Positions 8,452 to 17,973 are shown, counted from the first letter of the stretch. The stretch is 64,000 bases of DNA from Desulfatitalea alkaliphila (GCF_022968795.1 NZ_JALJRB010000020.1:1-64000), one strand, 5' to 3'. The notes: a model not told the origin generated them from the sequence alone. Program-made: numbers and translations.

Positions 8452-9429
8452 ATGGCAAAACCGAAGGTGGCTTTTTACTGGTGCGCATCGTGCGGCGGTT
8501 GCGAAGAGGCGGTGGTGGATCTGAACGAGAATCTCCTGGTGGTGGCCGACGCGGTGGACATCGTCTTCTGGCCGGTGGCCATGGATTTCAAGAAAAGGGA
8601 TGTGGAAGCGATGCAGGATGGCGAAATCGCGGTCAGTTTCATCAATGGCGCCATCCGGCTGGAGGAACAGGAGGAGATGGTCCACCTGATGCGCCGCAAA
8701 TCGGGGCTGGTGGTGGCCTTCGGCGCCTGTGCCCACCTGGGCGGCATACCGGGTCTGGGCAATTTCCACGACCGCAAGAGCATTTTCGACCGGCAGTTTC
8801 TGGAAGCGCCCACGATGGTCAATCCCGAAGGCGTGCTGCCGCAAACCTCGACCATGGTCGATGTCGGCGAACTGACCCTGCCGGCCTTTTTCGACACGGT
8901 GCAAACCCTGGATCAGACCATCGACGTGGATTACTACCTGCCCGGTTGCCCGCCACCGCCCGATTTGATCCTGAATGCGGTCAACGCCATCCTGGAAGGT
9001 AAGCTGCCCGCCAAGGGCGCGGTGCTGGCGCCGACCAAGGCCCTGTGCGAAACCTGCCCGGTGCGGGACAGCAAGCCGGAGAAGATGGCCATCCGGGAAG
9101 TGCGGCGCCCCTGGCAGGTGCGCATGGACCCGGAAAAATGTTTTCTCTCCCAGGGGGTGATTTGCATGGGGCCGGCCACCCGCTCGGGCTGCGGTGAGTC
9201 CTGCATTCGCGCCAACATGCCCTGCCGGGGCTGTTTCGGGCCGGTGGAAGGGGTCGAGGACCAGGGTGCGGCCGCCTTGGCCATGGTGGCTTCCATGCTG
9301 GGGCTGGACGCCGAGGAAAGTCTGACAGAGGCGCAGGAAGCGGAGTTGATCAACAGCGTTCCCGATCCGGCGGGCACCTTTTACCGCTTTTCACTGGCCG
9401 GTTCCCTGTTGCGACGGAAACGCCTGTAG
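8452..9429 (+). CDS. mvhG: [NiFe] hydrogenase small subunit, MvhG type
   Basis: The 325-residue product is the electron-transferring small subunit of a cytoplasmic group 3 [NiFe] hydrogenase. The proximal cluster ligands are visible in CASCGGCEEA (C11, C14), FGACAHLGG (about residue 92) and YLPGCPPPP (about 165). A C-terminal cysteine-rich part with GCGESCIRANMPCRGCFGP suggests further cluster ligands. It has no Tat signal, so it acts in the cytoplasm. AAGGAGG precedes the ATG. It starts a five-gene run with spacings of 24 and 15 bases and then overlaps, so the subunits are made together. Confidence 0.92.
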   Translation: MAKPKVAFYWCASCGGCEEAVVDLNENLLVVADAVDIVFWPVAMDFKKRDVEAMQDGEIAVSFINGAIRLEEQEEMVHLMRRKSGLVVAFGACAHLGGIPGLGNFHDRKSIFDRQFLEAPTMVNPEGVLPQTSTMVDVGELTLPAFFDTVQTLDQTIDVDYYLPGCPPPPDLILNAVNAILEGKLPAKGAVLAPTKALCETCPVRDSKPEKMAIREVRRPWQVRMDPEKCFLSQGVICMGPATRSGCGESCIRANMPCRGCFGPVEGVEDQGAAALAMVASMLGLDAEESLTEAQEAELINSVPDPAGTFYRFSLAGSLLRRKRL

Positions 9430-9453
9430 CGTCTACAAGGAGGATTATCATCC

Positions 9454-10938
9454 ATGCAAAAGATTACGATAGATCCCATCACCAGGCTGGAAGGGCACGG
9501 CAAGATCGAAATTTTCTTGAACAATGAGGGGGGGGTCGACCGGGCCTATCTGCAGATACCGGAGCTGCGCGGTTTCGAAAAGTTTTGCGAAGGCCGGCCT
9601 GCCGAGGAAATTCCCCGCATTACCACCCGTATCTGCGGTGTTTGCCCCACCGCCCATCATCTGGCCGGCACCAAGGCCCTGGACGATCTGTTCAAGGTGG
9701 AACCCACCCCAACCGCCAAGAAGATCCGGGAGTTGATGAACAGCGCCTTTGTCGCGGAAGACCACGTGCTCCATTTCGTTTTTCTGGGCGGCCCCGATTT
9801 CGTGGTGGGCCCGAACGCACCGGCGGCCGAACGCAATGTTTTGGGGGTGATCAACAAAGTGGGCCGGGAAGTGGGCGGCCAGGTGATCGAAATGCGCAAG
9901 CGCATGCGCAATGTCCTGCGCATCATCGGCGGCAAGCCGGTCTGCCCCACCTGCGGACTGCCCGGCGGCGTCTCCAAGGGGATTTCCGAGACGGAACGGC
10001 AAACCATCAAGGAAGCCGGCGCCTACGGTGTCGAATTGTGCGGCGCCCTGTTCAACCTGTTCGAGGATGTGGTTTTGAAAAACCAGGACTACCTCGATCT
10101 GATCACCGGCGACGCCTTCAAGCACCAGACCTATTACATGGGCATGGTGGACAAGGAGAACCGGGTCAATCTCTACGATGGCGACATCCGGGTGGTGGAC
10201 CCCAAGGGCAACCGTTTCGCCCGTTTCAAGCCCCAGGAATACCTGGAGCACATCGGCGAACATGCCGAGCCCTGGACCTACGTAAGGTTTTCTTTCCTCA
10301 AAAACATCGGCTGGAAAGGGTTCGTGGACGGTGAGCAGAGCGGTGTTTACCGGGTGGCCCCCCTGGCCCGGTTGAACGCGGCGGTGGGCATGGCCACGCC
10401 CAGGGCCCATGCGGAGTACGAAAAAATGTACGCCACCCTCGGCGGGCGTCCGGTGCACAACACCCTGGCCTTTCACTGGGCCCGCTTGATCGAGGCCATG
10501 TATGGCGCCGAACGGGTGGTGGAGCTGGCCGAAGATCCGGAGATCACCTCGGATGATCTGGTCAACCTGCCGGTCAACCCGCCCCGCGAAGGGGTGGGCA
10601 TCGTGGAGGCCCCACGGGGCACCCTGATTCACCACTACCAGACCGACCCCAAAGGCATCATCACCAAGGTCAACCTGATCGTGGCTACCCAGAACAACTC
10701 GGCCGCGGTCAACATGTCGGTGGAGAAAGCGGCCAAGGCGCTGATCAAAAACGGCGAGGTGTCCGAAGGGCTGCTCAACACCATCGAAATGGGGTTCCGG
10801 GCCTACGACCCGTGCCATGCCTGCGCCACCCACTCCCTGCCGGGGCAGACGCCCCTGGAACTCAATGTCTACGATGCCGACCGCAACCTGGTGCGGCAGT
10901 TGCGGCACGGCCTGGGCAACCAGCGCCGAACGTCATAA
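9454..10938 (+). CDS. mvhA: [NiFe] hydrogenase large subunit, MvhA type
   Basis: The 494-residue protein carries the two CxxC motifs that hold the NiFe centre: [11 protein letters not shown] (about residues 60-70) and DPCHACATH near the C-terminus. A tail follows the final histidine and is normally removed by a maturation protease, which is encoded two genes downstream. All four nickel ligands are Cys and there is no in-frame TGA, so this is not a selenoenzyme. AAGGAGG precedes the start. With MvhG and MvhD it should split H2 and feed electrons to the flavoprotein next door. Confidence 0.94.
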   Translation: MQKITIDPITRLEGHGKIEIFLNNEGGVDRAYLQIPELRGFEKFCEGRPAEEIPRITTRICGVCPTAHHLAGTKALDDLFKVEPTPTAKKIRELMNSAFVAEDHVLHFVFLGGPDFVVGPNAPAAERNVLGVINKVGREVGGQVIEMRKRMRNVLRIIGGKPVCPTCGLPGGVSKGISETERQTIKEAGAYGVELCGALFNLFEDVVLKNQDYLDLITGDAFKHQTYYMGMVDKENRVNLYDGDIRVVDPKGNRFARFKPQEYLEHIGEHAEPWTYVRFSFLKNIGWKGFVDGEQSGVYRVAPLARLNAAVGMATPRAHAEYEKMYATLGGRPVHNTLAFHWARLIEAMYGAERVVELAEDPEITSDDLVNLPVNPPREGVGIVEAPRGTLIHHYQTDPKGIITKVNLIVATQNNSAAVNMSVEKAAKALIKNGEVSEGLLNTIEMGFRAYDPCHACATHSLPGQTPLELNVYDADRNLVRQLRHGLGNQRRTS

Positions 10939-10953
10939 GAGGAGGGTCGACCC

Positions 10954-12792
10954 ATGAGAATCAATGTCGCTTTCATGAAAGAAGAATCCAGCGGCCGGCC
11001 GGATCAGGTGGAAGAGGTGATCCGCGAATCCACCGGCAGCCTCCAGTTGCCGCCCTGTCAGTTGGCCTGTCCGGTCGGCGAGGACATCCAGCGCACCAAT
11101 GTCATGCTTTCCCAGCTCTCCAGCGATCCCAAGCGCGCCTCCTGGGAGATCTTGAACGTCGGCGACGCCATTTACAACAAAAACCCGATGTTCATGATCT
11201 GCGGCTACATCTGCGGGATATGCGAAAGTCAGTGCACCTACAAGGAGCACACCGGCGCGGTCAAGCGGACCCTCTTGAAGCGGTTCGTGACCGAGCACTA
11301 CATGCCCTACCTGGACATCAAGAAGCCGCTGCCGGCGCCCAAGAAGCAGAAGGTGGCCATCATCGGCGGCGGCCCCTCGGGACTGACGGCCGCTTACAAA
11401 CTGGCCACCAAGGGGTACCGGGTCTCCCTGTTCGAACGCAGCTCCAAGCTGGGCGGCGGCATCCGTTACATTCCCACCTACCGCCTGCCCGCCCGGGTGC
11501 TGGACAGCACGGTCAACAACCTGGTGCGCATCGCCAACACCGACGTGCACTACAATGTGGAGTTCGGGGCCGACATCACCCTGGAAAGTTTGAAAGAGGA
11601 CGGCTTCGAAGCCATTTTCGCCGCCACGGGCACGCCCATGCTGCGCAACATCACCTTCGGCGGCCAGGAACTGGTGGGCACCGCCATGCGCTATGTGATG
11701 TACGGTCTGCCGCTGCTCTACGAAGCCAACTACGGGGTGATTTCGGCCAACTGGCTGGCCGGCAAACGGGCCCTGGTGATCGGCGGCGGCAACGTGGCCT
11801 TCGATGTGGCCCGCATGGCCCGCCGCCTGGGCGGCGACGTCACGGTGATATGCCTGGAAAACGAGGACAAATCCAGCAAGGACGGCATACCGGCCGACCA
11901 GGTGGAGATCGACGACGCCCTGGAAGAGGGTGTCAAGATCCTCTACAGCCGCGGGGTGCAGAAGATCCTGGGCGAGCATGGCCGCTTCACCGGTATCCGG
12001 GCTCCCAAATGCACCAGCGTCTTCAATGAAGAGGGGCGCTTTCAGCCGCAGTTCGACATGAACGATGTGCAGAACATCAAGGCCGACGCTCTTTTCATCG
12101 CCGTGGGACAATCGCCGGAACGCTTTGTCTATGAGCACGAGAACCTGCTCAACGACCAGGGCCAACTGGATGTCGATCCGGTGACCCGCATGAGCAAACA
12201 GATGCCGGGGGTTTTTCTGGGCGGCGATGTCACCCGGATCGGGCTGGCCGCCGAAGCGATGCGCGACGGCCTGATCGCCGCCGAATCCATCAACCGCTAT
12301 TTGAACAACGAAGATTTGAAGCAGGGCCGCCAAAAGGAGGTGGAGCGCTGCACCGGCCCGGAGGTGCATGCTTTCCGGCCGGCGCCGATGGTCGAGAAAG
12401 TGTCGCCGGAAGAGCGCATGAATTTCGATATCGTGGAAAAGGGATTCACTCTGGCCGAGGCGGTGGCCGAGGCCCGACGCTGTCTCTATTGCGGCCCCTG
12501 TAAAAGCTGCAAGGCTTGCGTGGCTCTGGGCTACCAGGAACAGATCCCCAACATCGAGGTGGATGCTTACAAATGCAGTGGCTGCGGGGTTTGCATCTCC
12601 GTCTGCTGTTTCAATGCCCGGCGCCTGGAGAAACACGGTGAGGACATGGTGGCGGTGGTGGACACCAGCGTTTGTAAACGGTGTGGTTTGTGCGTGGGCG
12701 CCTGTCCATCCAATGCCATCACCATTTATGACAACACCGACAACCAACTGGAACATCTGTACGCGTCTCTGTCCGCCGGTGCCAAGCAATGA
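10954..12792 (+). CDS. GltD-like FAD/NAD(P)-binding oxidoreductase with ferredoxin clusters
   Basis: This 612-residue flavoprotein has three parts. The N-terminal part has cysteines as in the glutamate synthase small subunit ([12 protein letters not shown] and [12 protein letters not shown]). Next come two dinucleotide-binding folds ([16 protein letters not shown] near residue 135, [16 protein letters not shown] near 272). A C-terminal region holds a [13 protein letters not shown] stretch plus two 4Fe-4S motifs ([22 protein letters not shown]). In classical Mvh systems the partner is HdrA; here the gene between MvhA and MvhD is of the GltD/NfnB kind. It probably passes hydrogenase electrons to NAD(P) and perhaps ferredoxin by flavin-based bifurcation; this role is inference. 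Confidence 0.85.
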   Translation: MRINVAFMKEESSGRPDQVEEVIRESTGSLQLPPCQLACPVGEDIQRTNVMLSQLSSDPKRASWEILNVGDAIYNKNPMFMICGYICGICESQCTYKEHTGAVKRTLLKRFVTEHYMPYLDIKKPLPAPKKQKVAIIGGGPSGLTAAYKLATKGYRVSLFERSSKLGGGIRYIPTYRLPARVLDSTVNNLVRIANTDVHYNVEFGADITLESLKEDGFEAIFAATGTPMLRNITFGGQELVGTAMRYVMYGLPLLYEANYGVISANWLAGKRALVIGGGNVAFDVARMARRLGGDVTVICLENEDKSSKDGIPADQVEIDDALEEGVKILYSRGVQKILGEHGRFTGIRAPKCTSVFNEEGRFQPQFDMNDVQNIKADALFIAVGQSPERFVYEHENLLNDQGQLDVDPVTRMSKQMPGVFLGGDVTRIGLAAEAMRDGLIAAESINRYLNNEDLKQGRQKEVERCTGPEVHAFRPAPMVEKVSPEERMNFDIVEKGFTLAEAVAEARRCLYCGPCKSCKACVALGYQEQIPNIEVDAYKCSGCGVCISVCCFNARRLEKHGEDMVAVVDTSVCKRCGLCVGACPSNAITIYDNTDNQLEHLYASLSAGAKQ

Positions 12793-13244
12793 CGCGTGTG
12801 CTTCGCGTGTTGGGGGTCGGCAATCCCATTCTAACCGATGACGGCGTCGGTTGGGAGATTGTCGAAGAAATACGCCGGCTGCGCCCGGCGTTGGATGCCG
12901 TGACGGTGTGCGCGGGGGCCATGGGGGTGTTCGACTACATTGTGGATTGTGAGCGGGTTGTGCTGATCGACTCCATCAAGTCGGGCACGGTGGCCCCCGG
13001 CACCGTGCTGCGGCTGTCCCTGGAAGATTTGACGCCCAGCCTGGACCAGCCCACCTCCCACGGCATGGATATCGCCAGCGCTTGTCGCATCGGCGAAGCC
13101 CTGGGTTATCGCATGCCCCGTCAGATCAGTATTTACGCGCTGGAAATCGCCGACAACACCACCATCGGCGAGGGATGTACGCCGGCGGTGGCCGCCCGCA
13201 TTCCGGATGTCGCCAAGGAAATCATTGCTGAGGAGGCTTTATGA
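12789..13244 (+). CDS. hydrogenase maturation protease (HyaD/HycI family)
   Basis: This 151-residue endopeptidase trims the C-terminal tail of the hydrogenase large subunit after nickel insertion. The family motif [13 protein letters not shown] lies at residues 9-21, with the acidic nickel-sensing residue in TDDG. Further family segments are [10 protein letters not shown] and the histidine in TSHGMDIA. Length is normal. The start overlaps the flavoprotein stop by four bases (ATGA), and the stop overlaps the next start in the same way. Confidence 0.92.
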   Translation: MTRVLRVLGVGNPILTDDGVGWEIVEEIRRLRPALDAVTVCAGAMGVFDYIVDCERVVLIDSIKSGTVAPGTVLRLSLEDLTPSLDQPTSHGMDIASACRIGEALGYRMPRQISIYALEIADNTTIGEGCTPAVAARIPDVAKEIIAEEAL

Positions 13245-13645
13245 ATAAATACGCACCCGAAATAGCGGTGTTCGCCTGCAACTGGTCATCGGCCAACGAC
13301 GAGCAGGCCGATTGCAACCCTTACGGTCCGGTGGTAAGAACCATGTGCTCGGCCCGGGTGGAGCCGGTCTTCGTGCTCAAGGCGCTCATGGCGGGCGCCG
13401 ACGGCGTGATGGTGATCGGCTGCAATCCCGGTGATTGCCACTACAAGCGCGGCAGTTACAAAACCTTTCGCCGCATGGCCTTGTTGAAACGGATGCTGGA
13501 GCAGTTCGGCATTGCCCCGGAGCGGTTGCGGGTGGAGTGGCTACCGGGAGAGGACCATCCGGGCATGCAGGCGGCCGTGGAGAGCTTTGCCGAAGAGATC
13601 GCCTGGATGGGGCCATTTCCGCGTCAACTGCAACAGGTCGCATAA
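13241..13645 (+). CDS. mvhD: hydrogenase iron-sulfur subunit, MvhD family
   Basis: The 134-residue protein is the small [2Fe-2S] subunit that links Mvh hydrogenases to their flavoprotein partner. Family segments are RTMCSARVEPVFVLKA, GADGVMVIGCNPGDCHY and the C-terminal RVEWLPG. The cysteines are C13, C25, C36, C61 and C66. In the usual MvhD the N-terminal motif is CCNWC; here it reads ACNWS and an extra Cys appears at 25, so the cluster ligands may be arranged differently. It overlaps the protease gene by four bases and is the last gene of the operon. Confidence 0.88.
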   Translation: MNKYAPEIAVFACNWSSANDEQADCNPYGPVVRTMCSARVEPVFVLKALMAGADGVMVIGCNPGDCHYKRGSYKTFRRMALLKRMLEQFGIAPERLRVEWLPGEDHPGMQAAVESFAEEIAWMGPFPRQLQQVA

Positions 13646-13710
13646 CGCCAAGCTGAGGGGCGCGGTTTTATGCGTCGCCTCCAGCTGTTGTTGACGACGT
13701 ATTTCCGAAT

Positions 13711-13852
13711 TTCTCGTTCTCGTACGCGTTCTCGTACTCGTACGCGTTCTCGTTCTCGTACTCGTACTCGTACGCGTACGAGATTCGAGTACGAGTACCG
13801 CCCCTTCGGGGCTGAGTACGCGTACGACTTTGCTGAGTACGCGTACGACTTT
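13711..13852. repeat. TCGTAC/TCGTTC hexamer tract with hairpins
   Basis: After the hydrogenase operon the sequence becomes a run of hexamer units CTCGTA, CTCGTT and CGCGTA. It includes a 16-base perfect palindrome (13767-13782) and a 13-pair stem (13758-13770 with 13786-13798). A CCCCTTCGGGG hairpin follows, then two direct copies of a 20-base unit starting GCTGAGTACG (13811-13830 and 13832-13851), then a T run. Read as protein in any frame it gives only low-complexity Arg/Thr/Ser or Tyr/Glu/Asn runs. I treat it as non-coding simple repeat. Confidence 0.8.
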
Positions 13853-13878
13853 TTTGATCACCAACAGGAGTTCGTTCC

Positions 13879-14601
13879 GTGCGTCGGGCCTTTGAAATTC
13901 TGGATGATCGGCCCACCCCCATGGGCGAACTGGTGTTGCGCCGCCGGCGACAACTGTCGCTGGGTGTGGATGTTTACGAAATCAAGCTTGGCGAAGATTT
14001 TCTCATGTCGAGCCTGTTCACGGCGTCGGAAGTCGCCCTGGCGCGGCTGGGGTTGGCGACGCTCGACGGTAGCGATTTGGAAGTGGTGGTCGGCGGCCTG
14101 GGACTGGGTTATTCGGCCCGGGAGGTGCTGGCCCACGAGACGGTCAGCACCCTGCTGGTGGTCGAGGCCCTGGCGCCGGTCATCGACTGGCATACCGGGG
14201 GACTGCTGCCCCTGGGGCCGGCGTTGGCCGCCGATCCCCGCTGCCGCCTGGTGCAGGGCGACTTTTTCGCCCTGGCCGCCTCGGCCGCCGGTTTCGACCC
14301 GCAATCCCCCGGCCGGCGCTTCGATGCCATCCTGGTGGATATCGACCACGCACCGGATCAATGGCTCGCGCCGCACCATCAACCCTTCTATCAACCCCAA
14401 GGGCTGCGGCGCGCGGCCGCCCGCCTGCGTCCGGGCGGCGTGCTCGGCCTCTGGTCCGACGGATTGCCCGACGAACGCTTCACCGCCCGCCTGGCCGAAG
14501 TGTTCGCCACGGCCCGCGCCGAACCGATCACCTTCTACAACCCTCTGCAGGATCGCGAAGCGACCCAAACGGTCTATTTGGCGCAGGTGGGCGCAGATTG
14601 A
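13879..14601 (+). CDS. spermidine synthase-like methyltransferase-fold protein
   Basis: The GTG at 13879 follows AGGAG at 13865-13869 and gives 240 residues; the frame is open further upstream through the hexamer repeat, which is not coding. The protein resembles spermidine/spermine-synthase-like proteins: a Rossmann core with VVVGGLGLGYSAREVL (about residues 68-83), LVVEALAPVIDWH, and FDAILVDIDHAPD (about 154-166), then RLRPGGVLGLWSDG. Family members may be true polyamine synthases or related methyltransferases, and the substrate cannot be told here. It is convergent with the acyl-CoA ligase gene, 15 bases away. Confidence 0.8.
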   Translation: MRRAFEILDDRPTPMGELVLRRRRQLSLGVDVYEIKLGEDFLMSSLFTASEVALARLGLATLDGSDLEVVVGGLGLGYSAREVLAHETVSTLLVVEALAPVIDWHTGGLLPLGPALAADPRCRLVQGDFFALAASAAGFDPQSPGRRFDAILVDIDHAPDQWLAPHHQPFYQPQGLRRAAARLRPGGVLGLWSDGLPDERFTARLAEVFATARAEPITFYNPLQDREATQTVYLAQVGAD

Positions 14602-14616
14602 CGGCGCGGCGGTCGA

Positions 14617-16227
14617 TCAGTTCACCCGCCGCTCATGGCCCTTCCACTCTTGCTCGCGCAACTTGTACTTCTGGATCTTGCCGGTGGCGGTCTTGGGCAG
14701 CTCGCCGAAGGCCACGTACTTGGGCGCTTTGAAGCGCGCCAGGTGCTGCTTGCAAAAGGCGATGATCTCCTGGGCATCGGGCTGACGGCCCGGCTTGGGC
14801 AGCACGAAGGCCTTGGGCACCTCGCCCCACTTGGGGTCGGGTACAGGGATCACCGCCACCTCCATTACGTCGGGGTGCCGGAAAATGACGTTCTCCACCT
14901 CCACGGTGGAGATGTTCTCCCCGCCGCTGATGATGATATCCTTCTTGCGATCCATGATCTGCGCATAGTTGTCCGGATGCATCACGGCCAGGTCGCCGCT
15001 GTGAAACCATCCGCCTTCGAAGGCGGTTTCGGTGGCCTTGGGGTCTTTGTAGTAACCCAACATGACATTGTTGCCCCGCATCACGATCTCGCCCATGGTC
15101 TTTCCATCGCGGGGGACCGGCGCCATGGTGAGAGGATCGACGACGTCCATGTGGTGGGCCACGATGTAGGGCACCCCCTGGCGCGCCTTGAGCTGCGCCT
15201 TCTCCTCGTCGGGCAGGTGGTCCCATTTGCGCTGCCACTGGCAGACGCTGTGGGGGCCGTAGACTTCGGTCAAGCCGTAGGTCTGGGTGATGTTGGCGCC
15301 GATGCCCTCCATGTTCTGAATCACCGTGGGCGCCGGCGGCGCGCCGGCGGTCATGATCTCCAGGCGATGGTCCAGACGGATGGTGTGTTCCGTGGCATAG
15401 GCCGACATGCCGATGAGGATGGTGGGAGCGGCGCACAGATGGGTCACCCCTTCCGCGGCGATGATGCGGAAGATCTCTTCGGGCACCACTTTGCGCAGGC
15501 ACACGTGTGTGGCGCCCATGGCGGTGATGCCCCAGGTGAAGCACCATCCGTTGCAGTGAAACATGGGCAGTGTCCAGAGATAGACGCTGTGGGCGGTGGT
15601 GCCGAATTCCAATTGTTCGCCGATGGCATTGAGGTAGGCGCCGCGGTGCTGGTACATTACCCCCTTGGGCAAGCCGGTGGTGCCGCTGGTGTAGTTGATG
15701 GTGATTACCTCCAGCTCGTCTTCCACGGCCAGTGGCACCGGCGTGGGCGCCTGCTCCGCCAGCAACGCTTCATAAGCCGGTCCCGGCAAGAGGGTGGCGT
15801 CGCTGACGTCGCAAATGTTGACGAAGTGCGATACTTGGGGCAGGCGATCACGCATGGGCGCCACCAGGTCGGCGAATTCATTGTCCACGAACACCGCTTT
15901 GGCATCCGAATGGTCGATGATGTAGGCCACTTCGTTGGCCGAAAGGCGGATGTTGACACTCACCAGCACGGCGCCGAGCAACGGCACGGCATAGTGGGCT
16001 TCAAGCATGGGCGGCGTGTTGGGGCAGATGTAGGCCACCTTGTCCCCTTTGCCGATGCCCATTTTTTGCAGGGCCCCGGCCAAACGATAGACCCGTTCCA
16101 GGAATTCACTGTAAGTGCGCCGCCGGTCACCGTAAACGACCGCCACCTTGTCGGGGAAAACCATGGCGCTGCGGAGCAGGAAATGGACCGGGCTGAGGAC
16201 ATCGTAGTGCACATTGGGAGCCGGCAT
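14617..16227 (-). CDS. AMP-dependent acyl-CoA synthetase/ligase
   Basis: The 536-residue enzyme belongs to the ANL superfamily and joins a carboxylic acid to CoA through an acyl-AMP. The ATP-binding loop YTSGTTGLPKG lies near residue 178, the TYGLTE motif near 317, GWFHSGDLA near 405, and the hinge/A10 region ends TGKIQKYKLRE with the catalytic lysine. The sequence is closest in style to medium/long-chain fatty-acid and aromatic acid ligases that start PLSPVHFL. No operon partner is adjacent. The ATG at 16227 is followed by a typical N-terminus; AGGAAA lies upstream. Confidence 0.93.
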   Translation of the reverse strand: MPAPNVHYDVLSPVHFLLRSAMVFPDKVAVVYGDRRRTYSEFLERVYRLAGALQKMGIGKGDKVAYICPNTPPMLEAHYAVPLLGAVLVSVNIRLSANEVAYIIDHSDAKAVFVDNEFADLVAPMRDRLPQVSHFVNICDVSDATLLPGPAYEALLAEQAPTPVPLAVEDELEVITINYTSGTTGLPKGVMYQHRGAYLNAIGEQLEFGTTAHSVYLWTLPMFHCNGWCFTWGITAMGATHVCLRKVVPEEIFRIIAAEGVTHLCAAPTILIGMSAYATEHTIRLDHRLEIMTAGAPPAPTVIQNMEGIGANITQTYGLTEVYGPHSVCQWQRKWDHLPDEEKAQLKARQGVPYIVAHHMDVVDPLTMAPVPRDGKTMGEIVMRGNNVMLGYYKDPKATETAFEGGWFHSGDLAVMHPDNYAQIMDRKKDIIISGGENISTVEVENVIFRHPDVMEVAVIPVPDPKWGEVPKAFVLPKPGRQPDAQEIIAFCKQHLARFKAPKYVAFGELPKTATGKIQKYKLREQEWKGHERRVN

Positions 16228-16560
16228 GGTGCTGTTTCCTTTCTTGGCATAAGCGGGTGGATGATAGGATCACGGCATCTGAAAAAGTGAGCCGCCGCTG
16301 TTTGCGAGGGCTTGGCCGACGCATCAGGCGCCGGCGGATTTTTCGATCCGGCTGATTATCGATCACATCGGAGTCGGCACGCTGCAGGAACCGTTTGAGA
16401 GCCATTCAGGATACTTCGGCGATTTTACAAAACTAACGCCGTTCAGTCAAATGGTGTTGGCCGGTTTGTTGTGTTTGGATAAAGATAGTTTAAAGTTGAA
16501 AAGTTTAAAGTTTAAAGCAAGGAATGCTGTCGATTTAAAGATGGTTTGTGCTTGACAGCG

Positions 16561-16609
16561 GATAGCGTTCACGCCACCTGCACGAACAATCCGGTTGCCG
16601 CTGTTTCGG
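16561..16609 (+). repeat. 49-base direct repeat, copy 1
   Basis: This unit starts GATAGCGTTCACGCCACCTG and recurs at 16689-16737 with four mismatches (45 of 49 match). The two copies are 128 bases apart, both inside the inverted-repeat-bounded element. Confidence 0.75.
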
Positions 16610-16688
16610 CGGGTGGCACTGGCAACTGGTTGCCAGTGTTGCGCAGCAACAAGAGGTCATGCGCATCACTGCCGCCACTGGCAAGGCG

Positions 16689-16737
16689 GATAACGTTCAC
16701 ACCACATGCACGAACAATCCGATTGCCGCTGTTTCGG
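16689..16737 (+). repeat. 49-base direct repeat, copy 2
   Basis: Second copy of the unit described at 16561. Three of its four differences are G-to-A. Its presence suggests an internal duplication within the element. Confidence 0.75.
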
Positions 16738-17031
16738 TTACCAGGGCACAAGACCGACCGGGCAGATAAGTGCTGCCGCCCGGTATCTGTTGAACAGTGT
16801 GATGGGTGTACGGTTGACGCCGCTTTTGTGAAAAGCCTCTTGGCCTTCGGCCACCGGCAACCAGTTGCCGGTGCCACCCCCGACGCTGCCGCAACACCAT
16901 ATATCCCCACGCTTTCCTCGGGCGGCGTGGGAAATGGACTGCCTGATCAAAATCCTTTCCACTGGCATCCCCACCCCCTAGAATCGACAGCATTCCTCAA
17001 CTTAACACTTAACACTTAAAACTTAATAATT

Positions 17032-17973
17032 TTAAAGCTTTGCAATATATTCGACCATCCGCCGCCGCATGGCCCCATCCGGCAATCGGCCGAATCCGGC
17101 GGCCATGTTGTCCAGCATGTGGTGTGCTTTGGAGGTGGCCGGAATGACGCAAGTGACGGCCGGGTGGGCGATGACGAACTTGAGGAAGAATTGTCCCCAA
17201 CTGCGGGCGTCGAATTCGGCACTCCACTCCGGCAGGGGCGTGCCGCGGGTTTTGCGAAACAGGTCGCCTCGCTGAAACGGCCGGTTGATCAGGACGGCGA
17301 TGCCCCGGTCGGCGGCCAGGGGCAACAGGCGCTCCTCGACGGTGCGATCTTGCAGGTTGTAGGAAAATTGGACGAAGTCGAAGGGTTCGGTGCGCAGCAG
17401 GCCCTCCAGTTCGGCGTGGCCCCGGCCATGGGAGGTGGTGATGCCGATATAGCGAATACGGCCCTGCTGCCGCCACTCCCGCAGCACCGGCAGGTGGGTC
17501 TGCCAGTCGCGCAGGTTGTGAATCTGCATCAAATCCATGGTGGCAACGCCGATGCGCTCAAAGGATTGAGCCATTTGCCGCATGCCGTTTTCTCGGCCGT
17601 CGGTCCACACTTTGGTGGCGGCAAAAACCACCTCTTGCCGGCCGGTGGCCACCAGCAGTCGGCCTACCACCGACTCGGCGCGGCCATACATGGGGGAGGT
17701 GTCGATCAAGGTCCCGCCGTGGTCGAAAAATGCGTGCATGACATCGGCCAGGTCGTTTAAAACAGCGGCGCTGTCGCCCGCATCGAAGGTGCGCGAGGTG
17801 CCCATGCCCATCACCGGCAGTTGCTCGCCGGTGACGGGAATGGTGCGCCGGATCGGGTCGGGCGCCGCGGCGGCGGATAGCAGCCGGCCCGGCGCAAGGG
17901 CGATTCCGGCCGCAAAAGCGCCGGTGCCCAGAATGAAAGTGCGGCGGTTCATATGCCAGGATGAAATGTTCAT
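17032..17973 (-). CDS. Tat-exported aldo/keto reductase
   Basis: The ATG at 17973, with GGAGGA about 9 bases upstream, gives 313 residues; the open frame upstream lacks a better start. The N-terminus has a twin-arginine signal (MNRRTFILGTGAFAAGIALAPG), so the enzyme is probably exported folded to the periplasm. The rest is an aldo/keto reductase barrel: GMGTSRTFDAG, LIDTSPMYGRAE with the catalytic Asp and Tyr, ATKVWTDG with the Lys, and MQIHNL with the His. Periplasmic members of this family usually carry their nicotinamide cofactor along. The substrate is unknown. Confidence 0.88.
   Translation of the reverse strand: MNISSWHMNRRTFILGTGAFAAGIALAPGRLLSAAAAPDPIRRTIPVTGEQLPVMGMGTSRTFDAGDSAAVLNDLADVMHAFFDHGGTLIDTSPMYGRAESVVGRLLVATGRQEVVFAATKVWTDGRENGMRQMAQSFERIGVATMDLMQIHNLRDWQTHLPVLREWRQQGRIRYIGITTSHGRGHAELEGLLRTEPFDFVQFSYNLQDRTVEERLLPLAADRGIAVLINRPFQRGDLFRKTRGTPLPEWSAEFDARSWGQFFLKFVIAHPAVTCVIPATSKAHHMLDNMAAGFGRLPDGAMRRRMVEYIAKL

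Larger units (their letters stand above)
16489..17037. mobile_element. non-coding element bounded by inverted repeats (MITE-like candidate)
   Basis: About 550 bases between the acyl-CoA ligase and the aldo/keto reductase show mirror organisation. A perfect 16-base inverted repeat (16520-16535 with 16982-16997, AGGAATGCTGTCGATT) is flanked outside by AT-rich TTTAAAG-type arms on both sides. Inside, the segment 16611-16638 reappears inverted at 16852-16879 with 26 of 28 bases matching; each copy is a 9-pair hairpin. No transposase and no convincing gene is present. It resembles a miniature inverted-repeat element, but target-site duplications are not obvious, so mobility is only suspected. Confidence 0.5.

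Noticed and set aside
9454-10938. Selenocysteine-containing hydrogenase
   Set aside because: Both nickel-binding motifs use cysteine codons and there is no in-frame TGA.
13711-13852. CRISPR array
   Set aside because: Units are contiguous hexamers without unique spacers, and no cas gene is nearby.
13670-14785. A 371-residue plus-strand frame running through the hexamer repeat into the spermidine-synthase-like gene region
   Set aside because: It reads the repeat as Arg/Ser/Thr runs and then an alternative frame of the real gene at 13879-14601, which has its own ribosome binding site and a recognisable fold.
16489-17037. Insertion sequence with transposase
   Set aside because: No frame in the element resembles a transposase. 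Frames of about 100-157 residues here are antisense or repeat-derived.
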